Part shown: positions 8,466 to 17,435 of the stretch, in pieces
Layout: each line of letters starts with the position of its first letter
Position numbering within the stretch: position 1 is the stretch's first letter
Assembly (NCBI RefSeq): GCF_001420605.1
Contig: NZ_LJIZ01000026.1
Location: 248,001-312,000 of the forward strand
From: Bacillus sp. FJAT-25509
GTDB lineage: Bacteria; Bacillota; Bacilli; Bacillales; Bacillaceae_G
Length of the DNA: 64,000 nt
Direction: 5' to 3'
Notes under the pieces: model-generated
What the model was told of the DNA's origin: nothing
Seen by the model: the letters and a program-made list of their open reading frames with translations, nothing else
Databases searched by the model: none
Program-made: the position numbers and the translations under genes

Positions 8466-9410
8466 TTACTTTGAGTTTACTTTATTAATTTGCAATGTAG
8501 CTAAACTAGCAAATTCATGAACTAGCGTTGCAGCTAGTAGTGATGTGATTTGAGTTGGGTCATAGGATGGGAGTACTTCAACGACATCAAAACCAATAAA
8601 ATTGAAATCAGTTAATGAGCGAATCATTTTTAATGTTTCCATACTATTGTATCCACCAACTTCAAGTGTCCCAGTTCCTGGTGCACAAGATGGGTCGACA
8701 AAATCAATATCAAAAGTTAAGAAACACGGTGTATCTCCAATAACTTCTTTCATTTCTTTTAAAATAGATTCAAAACCACGTTCATAAATTTCAGGAGTAG
8801 TAATAACATTGTAGCCAAGCTCATGGCTAGCATCTATATCTCCAGGATGATTTAATGTGCCTCGTATACCTATTTGGAAAACCTTATTTGGGATTAGAAG
8901 TCCTTCTTCGTGAGCTCGGATAAAAGGTGATCCATGCCAATATTTTTCATCGTAATATGTATCCCAAGTGTCAGTATGCGAATCAAAGTGAATCATCGCA
9001 ACTGGACCATGTTTTTTAGCCGCAGCTCGTAGGTTTGCTAAAGTAATTGAGTGGTCACCACCTAAACCAATTGGGATAATATTACCATCCATTAATTCAA
9101 ACATTGCGTCTTCCATTAGTTTATAGCTTCGATGGATATTATGTGGGATCACTGATACATCTCCAATATCGATCGCATTGCTGTCGTCAAATGGATATAC
9201 CTTATGAATTGGATGATATGGGAATAAAGTCATAGATGCTTGTCGGATTGCTTGAGGAGCAAATCGTGCACCAACACGAAATGAAGCTGCAGTATCAAAA
9301 GGCATGCCAACGATTGCTAATTTCGCATTTTCTCTTGCAGAAGGAAGTCGCATAAATGTTCCAGTTGTACAAAACTCAGGTTTTACATCAGGTGAAAGTG
9401 GATATTTCAC
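8466..9410 (-). CDS. Agmatinase/ureohydrolase family enzyme
   Basis: A 314-residue arginase-fold hydrolase with the three manganese motifs in order: GGDHS, then HFDSHTDT, then FDIDFVDPSCAPGTGT. It should cleave a guanidino compound to urea and an amine. The 314-residue length and the insertion pattern fit agmatinase or guanidinobutyrase better than arginase; I cannot choose between them. The motif DSHTD differs from the usual DAHTD. The GTG at 9410 is the likely start, as AGGAG (9424-9420) ends nine bases before it, whereas the ATG at 9419 abuts the same site. Expression is probably controlled by a palindrome over its transcription start. Confidence 0.88.
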   Translation of the reverse strand: MKYPLSPDVKPEFCTTGTFMRLPSARENAKLAIVGMPFDTAASFRVGARFAPQAIRQASMTLFPYHPIHKVYPFDDSNAIDIGDVSVIPHNIHRSYKLMEDAMFELMDGNIIPIGLGGDHSITLANLRAAAKKHGPVAMIHFDSHTDTWDTYYDEKYWHGSPFIRAHEEGLLIPNKVFQIGIRGTLNHPGDIDASHELGYNVITTPEIYERGFESILKEMKEVIGDTPCFLTFDIDFVDPSCAPGTGTLEVGGYNSMETLKMIRSLTDFNFIGFDVVEVLPSYDPTQITSLLAATLVHEFASLATLQINKVNSK

Positions 9411-9443
9411 AAAAATCATCTCCTAATTTGTTATTCCGGTTAT

Positions 9444-9498
9444 TAACTACCGGTAGTTAGTTTAATATGATTATAGAATGTTAAATCTGAATAGTCAA
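9444..9498 (-). promoter_or_regulatory. Sigma-A promoter with palindromic operator
   Basis: On the minus strand TTGACT (9498-9493) and TATAAT (9475-9470) are 17 bases apart. The 16-bp perfect palindrome TAACTACCGGTAGTTA (9459-9444) starts a few bases after the predicted transcription start and should be bound by a dimeric repressor. Either of the two TetR products in this window is a candidate; neither is proven. Confidence 0.7.
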
Positions 9499-9626
9499 AC
9501 TATTTTATTGTTTAATTTTTTAATACCTGTTAAATAAAGGAACGATTTTTTTGCTCAGATTCACAGGATATAACGATTTTTATTGTAAATAATATAATTG
9601 TTAAGAATAATCTTAGGAGGGATTTT

Positions 9627-9776
9627 ATGCCACAGAATACACAAGGTAAAGGGAATATGGGAACTAATATGAAATCAGGAACGAATCCTCAAAAGGTAAA
9701 ACAGCAAATTCAAAGTGATGTAAGCCATGGACAGGGAGCAATGACTTCACGTGAGGCAGGGGCAATGCGTGATTAA
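9627..9776 (+). CDS. Small hydrophilic protein, SASP-like
   Basis: A 49-residue open frame with a TAGGAGG site six bases before the ATG. It is rich in Gly, Gln, Asn and Met and holds SGTNPQKVKQQIQSD, which resembles the TNAQQVRKQNQQS repeat of gamma-type small acid-soluble spore proteins, and ends TSREAGAMRD. Only one repeat is present, so it is not a standard SspE. No Cys, Trp or hydrophobic core. The ribosome site and composition make it a real gene; the SASP link is inference. Confidence 0.6.
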   Translation: MPQNTQGKGNMGTNMKSGTNPQKVKQQIQSDVSHGQGAMTSREAGAMRD

Positions 9777-9916
9777 AAGACCACTTTTTAAGTGACTTTT
9801 TTCAGCAGTGAGTGACTATTAATCAAATGAAATGCATTAGTTCAAGTTGTTTAGCATGTTAAAACAAACGGCTCCACTTGAACTGTACAAATGTCATATG
9901 TATGTGCAAGCAAATG

Positions 9917-9957
9917 AAAAAATGCACTGACCATTTACTGGTCGGTGCATTTTTTTA
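9917..9957. terminator. Strong bidirectional terminator
   Basis: Arms 9917-9933 and 9939-9955 pair over 17 positions with one G-U and a five-base loop, flanked by A and T runs. It can end the SASP-like transcript on + and the 34-residue gene on -. Confidence 0.85.
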
Positions 9958-10031
9958 CTTTCAATATGAAATCATTTATTAGTAATCGCATTCTGTTCGA
10001 ATGATTAATCTAATTGCTGTATTCTTGTTCA

Positions 10032-10136
10032 TCATCGTTTTTTTGGAGGTTTTGTATCCAAAATATCGTTTGGATATGTGTTTGTGTAGATCATATCGTT
10101 AAATCGATTGTCAAATCTTTCATGTGTGTGGTACAT
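10032..10136 (-). CDS. 34-residue small protein of unknown function
   Basis: On the minus strand an ATG at 10136 follows GAAGGAGA with seven bases between, and opens a 34-codon frame ending TGA. The product begins MYHTHERFDNRFNDMIYT and ends KPPKKR; it is hydrophilic, rich in Asn, Asp, His and Tyr and without a membrane segment. A strong terminator lies about 75 bases downstream. I do not recognise it; small Tyr/Asn-rich proteins like this are common in forespores and coats, which is only a context guess. Confidence 0.5.
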   Translation of the reverse strand: MYHTHERFDNRFNDMIYTNTYPNDILDTKPPKKR

Positions 10137-10412
10137 ATTGTATCTCCTTCAGTAGAACGCAATTTATAAGTGCGAATTATATAAAGTTTTAAGAATGTTT
10201 AATCATGTATATTTATTATAAAACTTTTATAAATATTCAAATAGTGTAATTTTCTCCAATACATGTTGCAAATTTTAGTCTAATACTATTTAATAGACAG
10301 TTTGTATTTTTCAATTAAACTTGTTTTTTTACAGAAAATGGTTGAAAAGAATAAAAAAAATCAAATGGGAAAATTTATAAATATGTGTCTTTTGTAGGAG
10401 GTATTTTCATGT

Positions 10413-10712
10413 ATGGAAACAATATTGCAGGATATTAAAAACCATTTCGGTAATGTTGATGATTTTTTTATAATGAAAGAGCATTTTGTTAATGCTCCTT
10501 TTGTCCTGTTAGGGTTTAAGAGTCTAGTTGATTTACCTCAAACATTAAAGACGATTCAAAATAAAATAGAATCTATTTTTCTGACTAATAAGACATTCGA
10601 TCAAATAATGCGTTAGCTTTGGTTGGTAAAAGAGAAATACTATCCTAATTTAACATTAGATTTTAAAGTTCATGTAGTTGTTCAAAACGGAGGAAATTTA
10701 GTAACGCACTAA
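10413..10712 (+). pseudogene. Broken small gene with internal stop
   Basis: From the ATG at 10413 a frame of 67 codons runs to TAG at 10614-10616, then the same frame continues for 31 more sense codons to TAA at 10710. The two parts together (about 98 residues, with DDFFIMKEHFV and LDFKVHVVVQNGG) read like one protein interrupted by a stop. AGGAGG at 10396-10401 is better spaced for the ATG at 10409, which gives only nine codons in another frame, a further sign of decay. Family not recognised; the first part faintly recalls the N terminus of GerA-type A subunits. Confidence 0.4.
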
Positions 10713-10733
10713 ATATATATTTATCTAATTGTT

Positions 10734-10762
10734 AAAGCCATCCTTTAGAGAATGGCTTTTTT
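10734..10762 (+). terminator. Rho-independent terminator
   Basis: AAAGCCAT (10734-10741) pairs with ATGGCTTT (10752-10759) and is followed by T residues. It ends transcripts of the broken small gene. Confidence 0.7.
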
Positions 10763-10899
10763 AGTAGAATTAAAGTTCAAATGGCTAAACTTATTAACCT
10801 AAAAAAAGGAGAGATACCAAGTAATCTAGAATAATGAATGTACAATGACAAATTAAAGAGATGGAGTGAGGAAATTAAATTGAATAGTAGGTTTAGTAT

Positions 10900-12081
10900 A
10901 TGTTGAATAAATTGAAAATTCTGGATTTTACACGTCTTTTACCGGGTCCCTATGCAACTATGATATTAGCGGATTTAGGTGCAGAAATATTACGAATCGA
11001 ATCTCCATTTCATCCCGACTTATTACAAACTTCACCTCCATTTGATGGGGACCAATCTGCCGCACATCAAACGATTAATCGTTCTAAAAAATCTATTATC
11101 CTTGATTTAAAAAGCGACGAAGGTACTGAAATTATCTATAAGCTAGTAAAGGAGTACGATATTCTCATTGAGCAATTTCGACCAGGAGTGTTGGAAAAGC
11201 TTGGCTTAAGTTATGAGCAATTAAAGAAAATAAATCCGAAACTAATTTACTGTTCAATTACTGGATATGGGCAATCAGGTCCGTATCGAAATCGAGCAGG
11301 GCATGATAACAATTATCTTTCATTAACTGGTGTTTTGAGTTATTCAACAAGAAAGAATGAACGTCCAGTTCCGATGGGAATTCAAGTTGCAGACCAAGTT
11401 GGTGGATCATTACACGCAATTATTGGCATTTTATCGGCTGTAATTCATCGCGAGCAAACTGGTGAAGGACAGTGGGTTGATATTAGCATGACAGATTGTA
11501 CTTTTACGTTGCAATCTTTAATGGGTTCTGGTTGGTTAACTCAAAAAATTAATCCAAAACCTGAGGAACATCTTTTAAATGGAGGCGTGTTTTATGACTA
11601 TTACGAAACATCAGATGGTCGATTCTTTTCAATCGGCAGTCTTGAACCTTCATTTCGAAAACAATTATGTGAGGCATTAGAAATTATGCCATTTCTTCCT
11701 TATTCTTTTAGTGAGGATAAAAATGAGGTGGATTTATTTAAAAATGAAATAAAACGTGCATTTAGTAAGAAAACGTTTAATGAGTTTAAAGAAATTTTTA
11801 GTAAATTTGATGCATGTGTTGAGCCAGTGTTAACTTTTGAAGAAGCATGTGAGCATCCGCAAGTAAAAGAAAGGGGGCTTTTAGTAAACGTCCAAAGAAA
11901 TGACGGTACCAATCAATTACAAATTGCTTCACCTTTTAAATCTTCAGTGTTTAAACCTACTTATCAACATGTTGGAGTAAAACCCGGGACGAATACAAAA
12001 GAGGTTTTATTAAATTTAGGATACGATGATCAAACAATTAATCAATTCATTGAAAAAGGAATTATTAGGTCAGTTGATTAA
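10900..12081 (+). CDS. CoA-transferase family III / alpha-methylacyl-CoA racemase-like
   Basis: A 393-residue CaiB/BaiF-fold protein, opening LKILDFTRLLPGPYATMILADLGAEILRIE. The stretch RAGHDNNYLSLTGVL and the following VADQVGGS supply the His and Asp that act as acid-base pair in alpha-methylacyl-CoA racemases, so racemase or closely related CoA-transferase activity is likely. It is followed after 30 bases by an acyl-CoA synthetase, implying joint breakdown of a branched or unusual carboxylic acid. The ribosome site is odd: the only good one (GGAGTGAGG, 10864-10872) is 27 bases from the ATG and fits an 8-codon TTG-initiated frame whose stop overlaps this start. Confidence 0.85.
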   Translation: MLNKLKILDFTRLLPGPYATMILADLGAEILRIESPFHPDLLQTSPPFDGDQSAAHQTINRSKKSIILDLKSDEGTEIIYKLVKEYDILIEQFRPGVLEKLGLSYEQLKKINPKLIYCSITGYGQSGPYRNRAGHDNNYLSLTGVLSYSTRKNERPVPMGIQVADQVGGSLHAIIGILSAVIHREQTGEGQWVDISMTDCTFTLQSLMGSGWLTQKINPKPEEHLLNGGVFYDYYETSDGRFFSIGSLEPSFRKQLCEALEIMPFLPYSFSEDKNEVDLFKNEIKRAFSKKTFNEFKEIFSKFDACVEPVLTFEEACEHPQVKERGLLVNVQRNDGTNQLQIASPFKSSVFKPTYQHVGVKPGTNTKEVLLNLGYDDQTINQFIEKGIIRSVD

Positions 12082-12111
12082 ATCTAAATTATTTAATACG
12101 GGGGTAAGCAA

Positions 12112-13644
12112 ATGAGTTTTGGAAATGTATTATCGCTAAACGCAAAAAGGCACCCAGATAAATTAGCATTAGTCTATCAAGACCGTACATACACATATAT
12201 GGAATTCAATAAAGTGGTTAATCGTTTTGCATGGGGATTACAGAAATTAGGTATAAAAAAAGGTGAGAAATTAGCTCTTATGATGGCAAACTCTGACTTA
12301 TTTGTGATTGGTTATTGTGCTGCTGTAAAAGTAGGAGCTGTTGTCGTTCCAATCAACTTCCGTCTTGTTTCTCGAGAAGTTGAATATATTTTAGAGCAGT
12401 CGGATAGTGTACTTGTTATTTGTGATTCAGAACTAGAAAAGGTCGTTTTAGATGCTTCAAAATCCTCATCGAAAGTAAGAAATATCATTACTGCTCCTCT
12501 AGCTTCTTCGCCGAATAGTTTAAGCTTCTTTGATGTGTTGTCATCAATTGAAGAAGATCCCCAAGTAGAGATTTCAGGAGACGATGATTTTCATTTACTA
12601 TATACTTCAGGTACTACTGGACAACCAAAAGGTGCGCTTTTCGACTATAAACGAATTGAAAAGCTCATAAATGGATTGAGTGCGGTAATGGGACAAAGCT
12701 GTCAGGATCGGCTTTTACATGTTGCTCCATTATTCCATTGTGCTCAGCTCGTCATCTTTCTATTACCGGGTTTATATTTAGGTATGACAAATGTTATTCA
12801 TCGAGATTTTAACCCGTTAAATGTGTTAAAGGATATAGAAAAATATAAAATTACTTTATTTTTTGGTGTTCCTACAATGTATAACTATTTACAGCAAGTT
12901 CCAAATGCTGACCAATATGATCTTTCTTCAATAAAAAGATGTGCATACGGTGCAGCTCCAATGCCTCCTGAAATCTTAATGAAAAGTATGAAATTATTTA
13001 ATACAAATCAATTTTTCAGCTTATGTGGATTAACAGAAGGGGGACCTACAGGGTTTTATCTTTCACCAGAAGATCATGAGCTCCATTTTGGAAAAACAGG
13101 AAAAACACCTTTACTCTATACAATTATTAAAATAGTTAATCAGCAAGATGAAGAAGTTTTACCTGGTGAAGTTGGTGAATTGATCTTAAAAGGTGAAACA
13201 ATTATGAAGGAATATTATAAAAAGCCGAAAGAGACAGCAGTTACGATTAAAGATGGTTGGTTATATACGGGAGATTTAGCTGTAGTAGATGAGGAAGGAT
13301 ATATCACGTTAGTTGATCGTAGTAAGGATATGTTAATTTCTGGTGGAGAAAATATTTATTCAGTAGAAATTGAAAATGTTTTGTATGAGCATCATTCAAT
13401 TTTGGAAGCGGCAGTGATCGGTACGCCTGATGCTAAATGGGGAGAGGTCGTAACCGCAATTGTCGTATTAAAACCAGGGCATCGTCTATCTTTTGAGGAG
13501 ATTGGATCTTTTTGTCGTGAAAGAATGGCAGGGTATAAGATTCCTAGAATTGTTGAATTTATTGACCAGCTTCCTCGAAACGCATCTGGTAAGGTTCAGA
13601 AGTTTATATTACGAGAAATTTATTGTAGCACTAATTCAAAATAG
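12112..13644 (+). CDS. Acyl-CoA synthetase (AMP-binding, long/medium-chain type)
   Basis: A 510-residue ANL-superfamily enzyme. P-loop-like motif LLYTSGTTGQPKGALF at about residues 162-177, FFSLCGLTEGGPTG for the A5 region, then GWLYTGDLAVVDEEGYITLVDRSKDMLISGGENIYSVEIE and the catalytic lysine region RNASGKVQK near the end. It activates a carboxylic acid with ATP and joins it to CoA. It shares an operon with the upstream CoA-transferase/racemase. The exact acid is unknown. GGGGG lies before the ATG. Confidence 0.9.
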   Translation: MSFGNVLSLNAKRHPDKLALVYQDRTYTYMEFNKVVNRFAWGLQKLGIKKGEKLALMMANSDLFVIGYCAAVKVGAVVVPINFRLVSREVEYILEQSDSVLVICDSELEKVVLDASKSSSKVRNIITAPLASSPNSLSFFDVLSSIEEDPQVEISGDDDFHLLYTSGTTGQPKGALFDYKRIEKLINGLSAVMGQSCQDRLLHVAPLFHCAQLVIFLLPGLYLGMTNVIHRDFNPLNVLKDIEKYKITLFFGVPTMYNYLQQVPNADQYDLSSIKRCAYGAAPMPPEILMKSMKLFNTNQFFSLCGLTEGGPTGFYLSPEDHELHFGKTGKTPLLYTIIKIVNQQDEEVLPGEVGELILKGETIMKEYYKKPKETAVTIKDGWLYTGDLAVVDEEGYITLVDRSKDMLISGGENIYSVEIENVLYEHHSILEAAVIGTPDAKWGEVVTAIVVLKPGHRLSFEEIGSFCRERMAGYKIPRIVEFIDQLPRNASGKVQKFILREIYCSTNSK

Positions 13645-13650
13645 AAACCA

Positions 13651-13689
13651 AAAAGAGCTCAAACTTAAGTAGTGAAAGTTTGAGCTTTT
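13651..13689. terminator. Bidirectional terminator between convergent genes
   Basis: Arms AGCTCAAACTT (13656-13666) and AAGTTTGAGCT (13676-13686), with A-rich and T-rich flanks. It separates the acyl-CoA synthetase from the convergent TetR gene. Confidence 0.85.
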
Positions 13690-13700
13690 AAATTTGATTC

Positions 13701-14312
13701 TTAATAAAGACCAGTTGTATAAAGTGATGTGATTGTTTTGGCAATTTCTTCAATCGTATAATGCTGTTCATTTCGAACGATTTCCCATAAGTACATCTCA
13801 TTTGTAAAAAACCAAGCACGCGCGACTAGTTCATGATTTAGCTCTTTTCTTGCTAATCCTGTTTCTTGTGCATAAGAAACATCGAGTGATATGCGATCAA
13901 TAAACTTTTCACGAATTGTTTTCCATTTGTCTGAGATGACGTCAGATACTCCAATAGCCTGTTCAAAAATTTGCATCATATTACGCTCATCTTCTGCCAT
14001 TTTTAGAAAAGAAGTAGCTTGTTTATAAATAATCGATTCAGCGGATTCTTTCGTTTCTGGAAAAAAGGAAGTTTCGGCAATTTCATAAAACCTTTCCATT
14101 ACATTTTCCATTAATACAATTAAAAGCTCTTCTTTACCTTTGAAGTGTACATAAGCTGTTCCATAACCAATATCAGCTTTTTTTATCATTTGTGTTATCG
14201 TTGCTTTTTGAAATCCTTCTTCAAGAAATACTTCTTTAGCAGCTTCTAATAGTTTTTGTCTTGTCATTAATGAACGTAATTGACGCTTAGATTCTACTTT
14301 GTCATTACTCAT
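13701..14312 (-). CDS. TetR family transcriptional regulator
   Basis: A 203-residue regulator with a helix-turn-helix at about residues 12-55 (EEGFQKATITQMIKKADIGYGTAYVHFKGKEELL) and a helical ligand domain. The start is the ATG at 14312, since GGAGG lies eight bases before it; an ATG at 14330 sits on the ribosome site itself. It is divergent from the kynureninase operon and convergent with the acyl-CoA synthetase genes, so either set may be its target. FadR-type TetR regulators of Bacillus respond to acyl-CoA, which would suit the second. Twin palindromes in the shared gap suit the first. Confidence 0.88.
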   Translation of the reverse strand: MSNDKVESKRQLRSLMTRQKLLEAAKEVFLEEGFQKATITQMIKKADIGYGTAYVHFKGKEELLIVLMENVMERFYEIAETSFFPETKESAESIIYKQATSFLKMAEDERNMMQIFEQAIGVSDVISDKWKTIREKFIDRISLDVSYAQETGLARKELNHELVARAWFFTNEMYLWEIVRNEQHYTIEEIAKTITSLYTTGLY

Positions 14313-14446
14313 ACTACGATCCTCCAACATATGTTACTTCTAGCATATAGGTAAATTCATAAAAATGGAAGAAATCACAGAAAACTATGTATGTTTAACA
14401 TAAAATAATCTCTTTATATCTAAACTTTTGTTATTATCAGAAAATA

Positions 14447-14489
14447 TGACATGATGTCATTGACATTATGTCAGTTATTTTGATATGAT
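14447..14489 (+). promoter_or_regulatory. Kynureninase promoter with twin palindromic operators
   Basis: TTGACA (14460-14465) and TATGAT (14484-14489) are 18 bases apart and point at the kynureninase gene. Two perfect palindromes of the form TGACATNATGTCA (14447-14459 and 14461-14473) lie side by side, the second covering the -35 element. Their centres are 14 bp apart. This is a strong repressor-type site. Confidence 0.75.
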
Positions 14490-14536
14490 TTTTTCACAAA
14501 TAGATTTAAATAGTAGATTGATAGAGGAGGAATATT

Positions 14537-15823
14537 ATGAATACGAAAGTTACAGAAGCAACATTAGAATACGCAGTAAAAATGGACAGTCTCGATTCAC
14601 TTAGAAAGTTTAGAGATGAGTTTTACTTAAACCCTGGATCAATCTATATGGATGGTAATTCCTTAGGACTACTTTCTAAAAGAGCTGAACGTACATTACT
14701 AGAATCATTGGAAGATTGGAAGAATTTTGGAATAGATGGTTGGACAAATGGAAATCACCCATGGTTTTTCATGGCTGAAAAACTAGGAGAAAAATTAGCT
14801 CCATTAGTAGGTGCTTCTTCTGAGGAAGTAATTGTAACCGGTTCCACGACCGTTAATTTGCATCAGTTAGTTGGTACTTTTTTTCAACCAAATGGTAGTA
14901 GAAAAAAGATATTAGCTGATGAGCTTACATTTCCATCAGATATTTATGCTCTTCAAAGTCAACTTCGTATTCATGGATTAGATCCTGATCAAGACCTAAT
15001 ATGCGTAAAAAGTAAAGATGGACGCTATTTAGAAGAGGACGATATTATTAATGCAATGACAGAAGAAATCGCTTTGATTATTTTACCGACAGTTTTATAC
15101 CGTAGCGGTCAAATTTTAGATATGAAGCGCTTAACTGAAGAGGCTCATAAACGAGGAATTTTAATTGGTTTTGATGGATGTCATTCTGTTGGATCAATTC
15201 CTCATTCGTTTAGTGAGTGGGATGTTGATTTTGCCTATTGGTGTAATTATAAACACTTAAATGGTGGACCAGGTGGTGTAGGTGGATTATTTGTTAATCG
15301 TAAACATTTTGGTGCAATGCCAGGACTTGCAGGCTGGTTTAGTTCAAGAAAAGATAAGCAATTTGATATGGAGCACACTCTAACTCCTGCTGAAACTGCT
15401 GGAGCTTATCAAATCGGTACTCCACATGTATTAAGCTGTGCACCATTAATAGGATCTTTAGAGATTTTTACAGAAGCTGGAATTGATACGATTCGAGAAA
15501 AATCACTTCGAATAAATCAATATTTAATGGATTGTATTGAACAAGAATTGCCAAACATGGGATTTTTCATTGGATCTCCTAGAGAGGATGCACGACGAGG
15601 AGGACATGTAAGTCTAGAACATGAAGAAGCAGCACGTATTTGTAAGTCTCTGAAAGAAAATGGTATTATTCCTGACTTTAGAGCACCAAATATTATTCGA
15701 CTTGCACCAGTTGCACTTTACACTTCTTACGTGGAAGTTTGGGAAGTTGTACAAAAACTTAAGAAAATCATGACCGAAAAGCAATATGAAAAATTTAAAA
15801 ATGAACGTGAAGTTGTGGCATAA
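14537..15823 (+). CDS. kynU: Kynureninase
   Basis: A 428-residue PLP enzyme that splits kynurenine to anthranilate and alanine. It has the family opening [14 protein letters not shown], the phosphate-binding region [11 protein letters not shown], the DGCHSVGS aspartate that contacts the cofactor ring, and the Schiff-base lysine 239 in [18 protein letters not shown] is well placed before the ATG. No kynA or kynB gene is next to it; instead an amino-acid permease follows after 38 bases, so the unit may take up and use external kynurenine. Control is probably by the twin palindromes over its promoter. Confidence 0.93.
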   Translation: MNTKVTEATLEYAVKMDSLDSLRKFRDEFYLNPGSIYMDGNSLGLLSKRAERTLLESLEDWKNFGIDGWTNGNHPWFFMAEKLGEKLAPLVGASSEEVIVTGSTTVNLHQLVGTFFQPNGSRKKILADELTFPSDIYALQSQLRIHGLDPDQDLICVKSKDGRYLEEDDIINAMTEEIALIILPTVLYRSGQILDMKRLTEEAHKRGILIGFDGCHSVGSIPHSFSEWDVDFAYWCNYKHLNGGPGGVGGLFVNRKHFGAMPGLAGWFSSRKDKQFDMEHTLTPAETAGAYQIGTPHVLSCAPLIGSLEIFTEAGIDTIREKSLRINQYLMDCIEQELPNMGFFIGSPREDARRGGHVSLEHEEAARICKSLKENGIIPDFRAPNIIRLAPVALYTSYVEVWEVVQKLKKIMTEKQYEKFKNEREVVA

Positions 15824-15861
15824 GTTTAGTTGGCTATCTAAGGGGACAAGGGGATGAGATC

Positions 15862-17292
15862 ATGAAGGAATCCACCACTAATTATAAAATTGAAAACGAG
15901 CAAGAAAAGGGCTTGAAAAGGGAGTTGAAAACTAGTCAACTAACGATGATTGCAATGGGGTGTGCGATTGGGACGGGGTTGTTCCTTGGTAGCGGACTTG
16001 CAATAAAAACTGCTGGTCCAAGCGTCTTACTCAGTTATGCAGTTGGTGCATTTATCGTTTTACTGCTCATGGGTTGTTTAGCAGAGATGACCGTTGCACA
16101 TCCTACTAGTGGTTCGTTTGGAACAATTGCCGAAAAATATATTCATCCTATGGCAGGATATCTTGTTCGTTACTCATATTGGGTGGCACAAGTCCTTGCT
16201 GTTGGAGTAGAGGTAAGTGCAATTGCAGTCTATATGAAATATTGGTTTCCAACTGTACCAGGAATCGTTTGGATCGCCTTTTTTGCAACAGTATTAATCT
16301 ATATAAATGCTACTAGTGTTAATACATTTGCAACATTTGAGTATTGGTTTTCAATGATTAAAGTAAGTGCAATTGTTGGGTTTATCCTACTTGGATCGTA
16401 TGTTTTGTTTGGTTCATCTCACCATTCAAATATCGGTGTAGAGAACTTAACAAATGATGGAGGATTTATGCCATTTGGCTGGTGGGGCATGTGGGTAGCC
16501 GTCTTTATATCATTATTTAGTTTTCTAGGAACTGAAATGATAGCGGTTACAGCGGGTGAAGCAAAAGAGCCTGATATTGCTGTTCCAAAAGCCCTTAAAG
16601 CAACCGTTTTTCGTTTATCAATTTTTTATGTATTAACGATTGCAATCATGCTGATCATCGTTCCGTGGAAATCGGCAGGGGTTGATGAGAGTCCATTCGT
16701 AAAGGTGATGGAAATATTAAATATACCTTTTGCATCAGGACTTATGAACTTTATTATATTAACAGCAGCTTTGTCAGCGATGAATAGCCAATTATATGCT
16801 TCAACTCGTATGGTTTATTCACTTTCAAAAACTAATCATGCGCCAAATATTTTAGGAAAAGTAAGTAAAAAAGGTGTTCCAGCAAATGCTCTTGCAGTTT
16901 CAACTATTGGTATTGTAGTTGCCGGAATCGTAAATGCAATACTACCAGATTCCTCTTATGCATTTATGATGGGAATCTCAATGTTTGGTGCGATGTTTAC
17001 ATGGATGACCATCTTTATTTCACATTTATTTTTTAGAAAGAAATGGGAACAATCAGGTGGTCGAAAATTACCAGTGAAAATGATTGGATTCCCTTACTTC
17101 ACAATTTTAGGTGCAATATTATTGTTGGGACTAACAATTACTTCTTGGTTTACTGGCTTTAAAATTATGCTTCAATTCGGTATACCTTGGTTAATTGTAT
17201 TATCTGTGGCTTACTTATTTATAAATAAAAATAAAGGTCAGAAAATTCAACGTAACGATGCAGTTCATAATCAGAAAGTAGATAAATTTTAA
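15862..17292 (+). CDS. Amino-acid permease, APC superfamily (kynurenine operon)
   Basis: A 476-residue protein with about twelve membrane helices, starting with LKRELKTSQLTMIAMGCAIGTGLFL and containing FLGTEMIAVTAGEAKEPDIAVPKA, as in aromatic and basic amino-acid permeases. Its place directly behind kynureninase, in one operon ending at the terminator at 17310, suggests that it imports kynurenine, tryptophan or a related aromatic compound. It is similar in layout to the permease at 5027 but clearly a different paralogue. Specificity is inference from context. Confidence 0.87.
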   Translation: MKESTTNYKIENEQEKGLKRELKTSQLTMIAMGCAIGTGLFLGSGLAIKTAGPSVLLSYAVGAFIVLLLMGCLAEMTVAHPTSGSFGTIAEKYIHPMAGYLVRYSYWVAQVLAVGVEVSAIAVYMKYWFPTVPGIVWIAFFATVLIYINATSVNTFATFEYWFSMIKVSAIVGFILLGSYVLFGSSHHSNIGVENLTNDGGFMPFGWWGMWVAVFISLFSFLGTEMIAVTAGEAKEPDIAVPKALKATVFRLSIFYVLTIAIMLIIVPWKSAGVDESPFVKVMEILNIPFASGLMNFIILTAALSAMNSQLYASTRMVYSLSKTNHAPNILGKVSKKGVPANALAVSTIGIVVAGIVNAILPDSSYAFMMGISMFGAMFTWMTIFISHLFFRKKWEQSGGRKLPVKMIGFPYFTILGAILLLGLTITSWFTGFKIMLQFGIPWLIVLSVAYLFINKNKGQKIQRNDAVHNQKVDKF

Positions 17293-17309
17293 TGTCCATC
17301 TAATAAATA

Positions 17310-17345
17310 GGGGTGTCTCTCATTTTTGAGACTCTCCTTTTCTAT
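17310..17345 (+). terminator. Rho-independent terminator
   Basis: GGGGTGTCTC (17310-17319) pairs with GAGACTCTCC (17328-17337) with one mismatch and one G-U, followed by a T-rich tail. Confidence 0.7.
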
Positions 17346-17435
17346 TTAAAGATTATTTAGAGAAAAGAGAGGAGAAAATAATTAAGTGCAGAATTTTGTT
17401 CATAAGATTCTTTTAAAATTCTCGAATGGAGTTGA

